Source of the DNA: Nitrosomonadales bacterium
GTDB taxonomy: Bacteria > Pseudomonadota > Gammaproteobacteria > Burkholderiales > Nitrosomonadaceae
Assembly: GCA_004525885.1 (NCBI GenBank)
Contig: SPBV01000026.1
Coordinates: 1 to 12,935, forward strand
Reading direction: 5' to 3'
Length of the DNA: 12,935 bases
Made by a program: the position numbers and the translations under genes
Shown here: piece after piece, positions 12,467-12,935 of the stretch
How the letters are laid out: each line of letters begins with the position of its first letter
How positions within the stretch are numbered: position 1 is the first letter of the stretch
The notes under the pieces: generated by a model
What the model was told of the DNA's origin: nothing
Seen by the model: only the letters and a program-made list of their open reading frames with translations
Databases searched by the model: none

Positions 12467-12935
12467 ATGAAAACAACTTCGCTTAATCAAGTCCACCGTG
12501 ATATGAATGCAAAAATGGTTGATTTTGGCGGCTGGGATATGCCCCTACACTATGGGTCTCAGCTTGACGAACACCATAAAGTACGTAAAGACGCAGGTAT
12601 GTTCGACGTATCACACATGCTTACTGTTGATATTAAAGGTGAAGGTGTACGTGATTTCTTGCGGCAACTAGTCGCCAATAACGTGGATAAACTGACCCAA
12701 TCAGGTAAAGCGCTTTATACCTGTATGCTCAACCCTAGCGGTCGGGTAATCGACGATCTCATCATTTATTTCCTATCTGAATCATGGTTTCGCCTGGTTG
12801 TAAATGCTGGAACAGCAGACAAGGATTTGTCATGGATACAAACTAGGCGCGATGAACTTGCTCCTGGATTGAAAATTAACCCGCGCCGAGATCTTGCTAT
12901 GATTGCAGTTCAAGGCCCAAATGCCCGCGCTAAGG
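12467..12935 (+). CDS. gcvT: Glycine cleavage system T protein (aminomethyltransferase), partial
   Basis: 156 codons from the ATG at 12467 run off the window end; the full family length is about 360 residues. GcvT transfers the methylene group from the aminomethyl-lipoyl H protein to tetrahydrofolate and releases ammonia. Family blocks include MVDFGGWDMPLHYGSQ (17-32), DAGMFDVSHM (42-51), SGKALYTCMLNPSG (79-92), VIDDLIIYF (94-102, with the functionally important Asp pair) and MIAVQGPNARAK (145-156). These match well-known GcvT proteins closely. It follows the glycine riboswitch and terminator, so it should be induced by glycine, and gcvH/gcvP may follow outside the window. No purine-rich Shine-Dalgarno is seen before the ATG (GTAAAAACTATTTGCA), but the protein start fits the family. 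Confidence 0.96.
   Translation, partial: MKTTSLNQVHRDMNAKMVDFGGWDMPLHYGSQLDEHHKVRKDAGMFDVSHMLTVDIKGEGVRDFLRQLVANNVDKLTQSGKALYTCMLNPSGRVIDDLIIYFLSESWFRLVVNAGTADKDLSWIQTRRDELAPGLKINPRRDLAMIAVQGPNARAK

Noticed and set aside
1..12935. CRISPR array, insertion sequence, prophage or tRNA
   Set aside because: I found no regularly spaced repeats, transposase or phage proteins, terminal repeats or tRNA-like cloverleaf; the window is explained by pilus genes, the mpl remnant and the gcvT leader.

Overview
The window looks like chromosomal DNA of a fairly AT-rich betaproteobacterium. A Nitrosomonas-type ammonia oxidiser is my best guess, from the GcvT sequence and the overall protein style, but nothing in the window proves it. 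It has three parts.

(1) Minus strand, positions 1 to about 8800. This is a compact operon for a type IV pilus / type II secretion-like machine of the MSHA type. In transcription order it encodes a secretin lipoprotein (MshL-like), a TPR membrane protein (MshN-like), the assembly ATPase (MshE-like), the polytopic platform protein (MshG-like), a bitopic PilM/PilN or GspL-like protein (MshI-like), a PilO/GspM-like protein and a small exported PilP/MshK-like protein cut by the window edge. Most junctions are 1-nt overlaps, abutting codons or gaps of a few nt, so the genes are probably co-transcribed and made together. No pilin genes are visible; they may lie beyond position 1.

(2) Minus strand, about 8880 to 12040. 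An NtrC-type sigma-54-dependent response regulator is followed by an ExeA/MshM-like AAA ATPase. Between this ATPase and the secretin lies a stretch of about 630 nt with no intact gene. About 430 nt of it is the decayed C-terminal end of mpl (murein-tripeptide recycling ligase), broken by frameshifts and followed by what looks like its original intrinsic terminator. The secretin operon therefore probably needs its own promoter, and a candidate lies just upstream of it.

(3) Plus strand, about 12180 to the end. A glycine riboswitch region has a good second aptamer, a divergent first aptamer and an intrinsic terminator. It leads into gcvT (glycine cleavage T protein), which is cut by the window edge. 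This part is transcribed away from the regulator gene and is functionally separate housekeeping DNA.

How the parts fit: MshE would power the platform protein MshG. MshI/PilO/MshK-like proteins would form the inner-membrane and periplasmic alignment complex. MshL would form the outer-membrane pore, with MshM and MshN assisting its assembly. An N-terminal MshEN-like domain on the ATPase hints at cyclic-di-GMP control, although key residues differ. The most notable findings are the mpl remnant inside the pilus locus, the altered MshEN motifs, the large low-complexity insert in the secretin and the degenerate first glycine aptamer.
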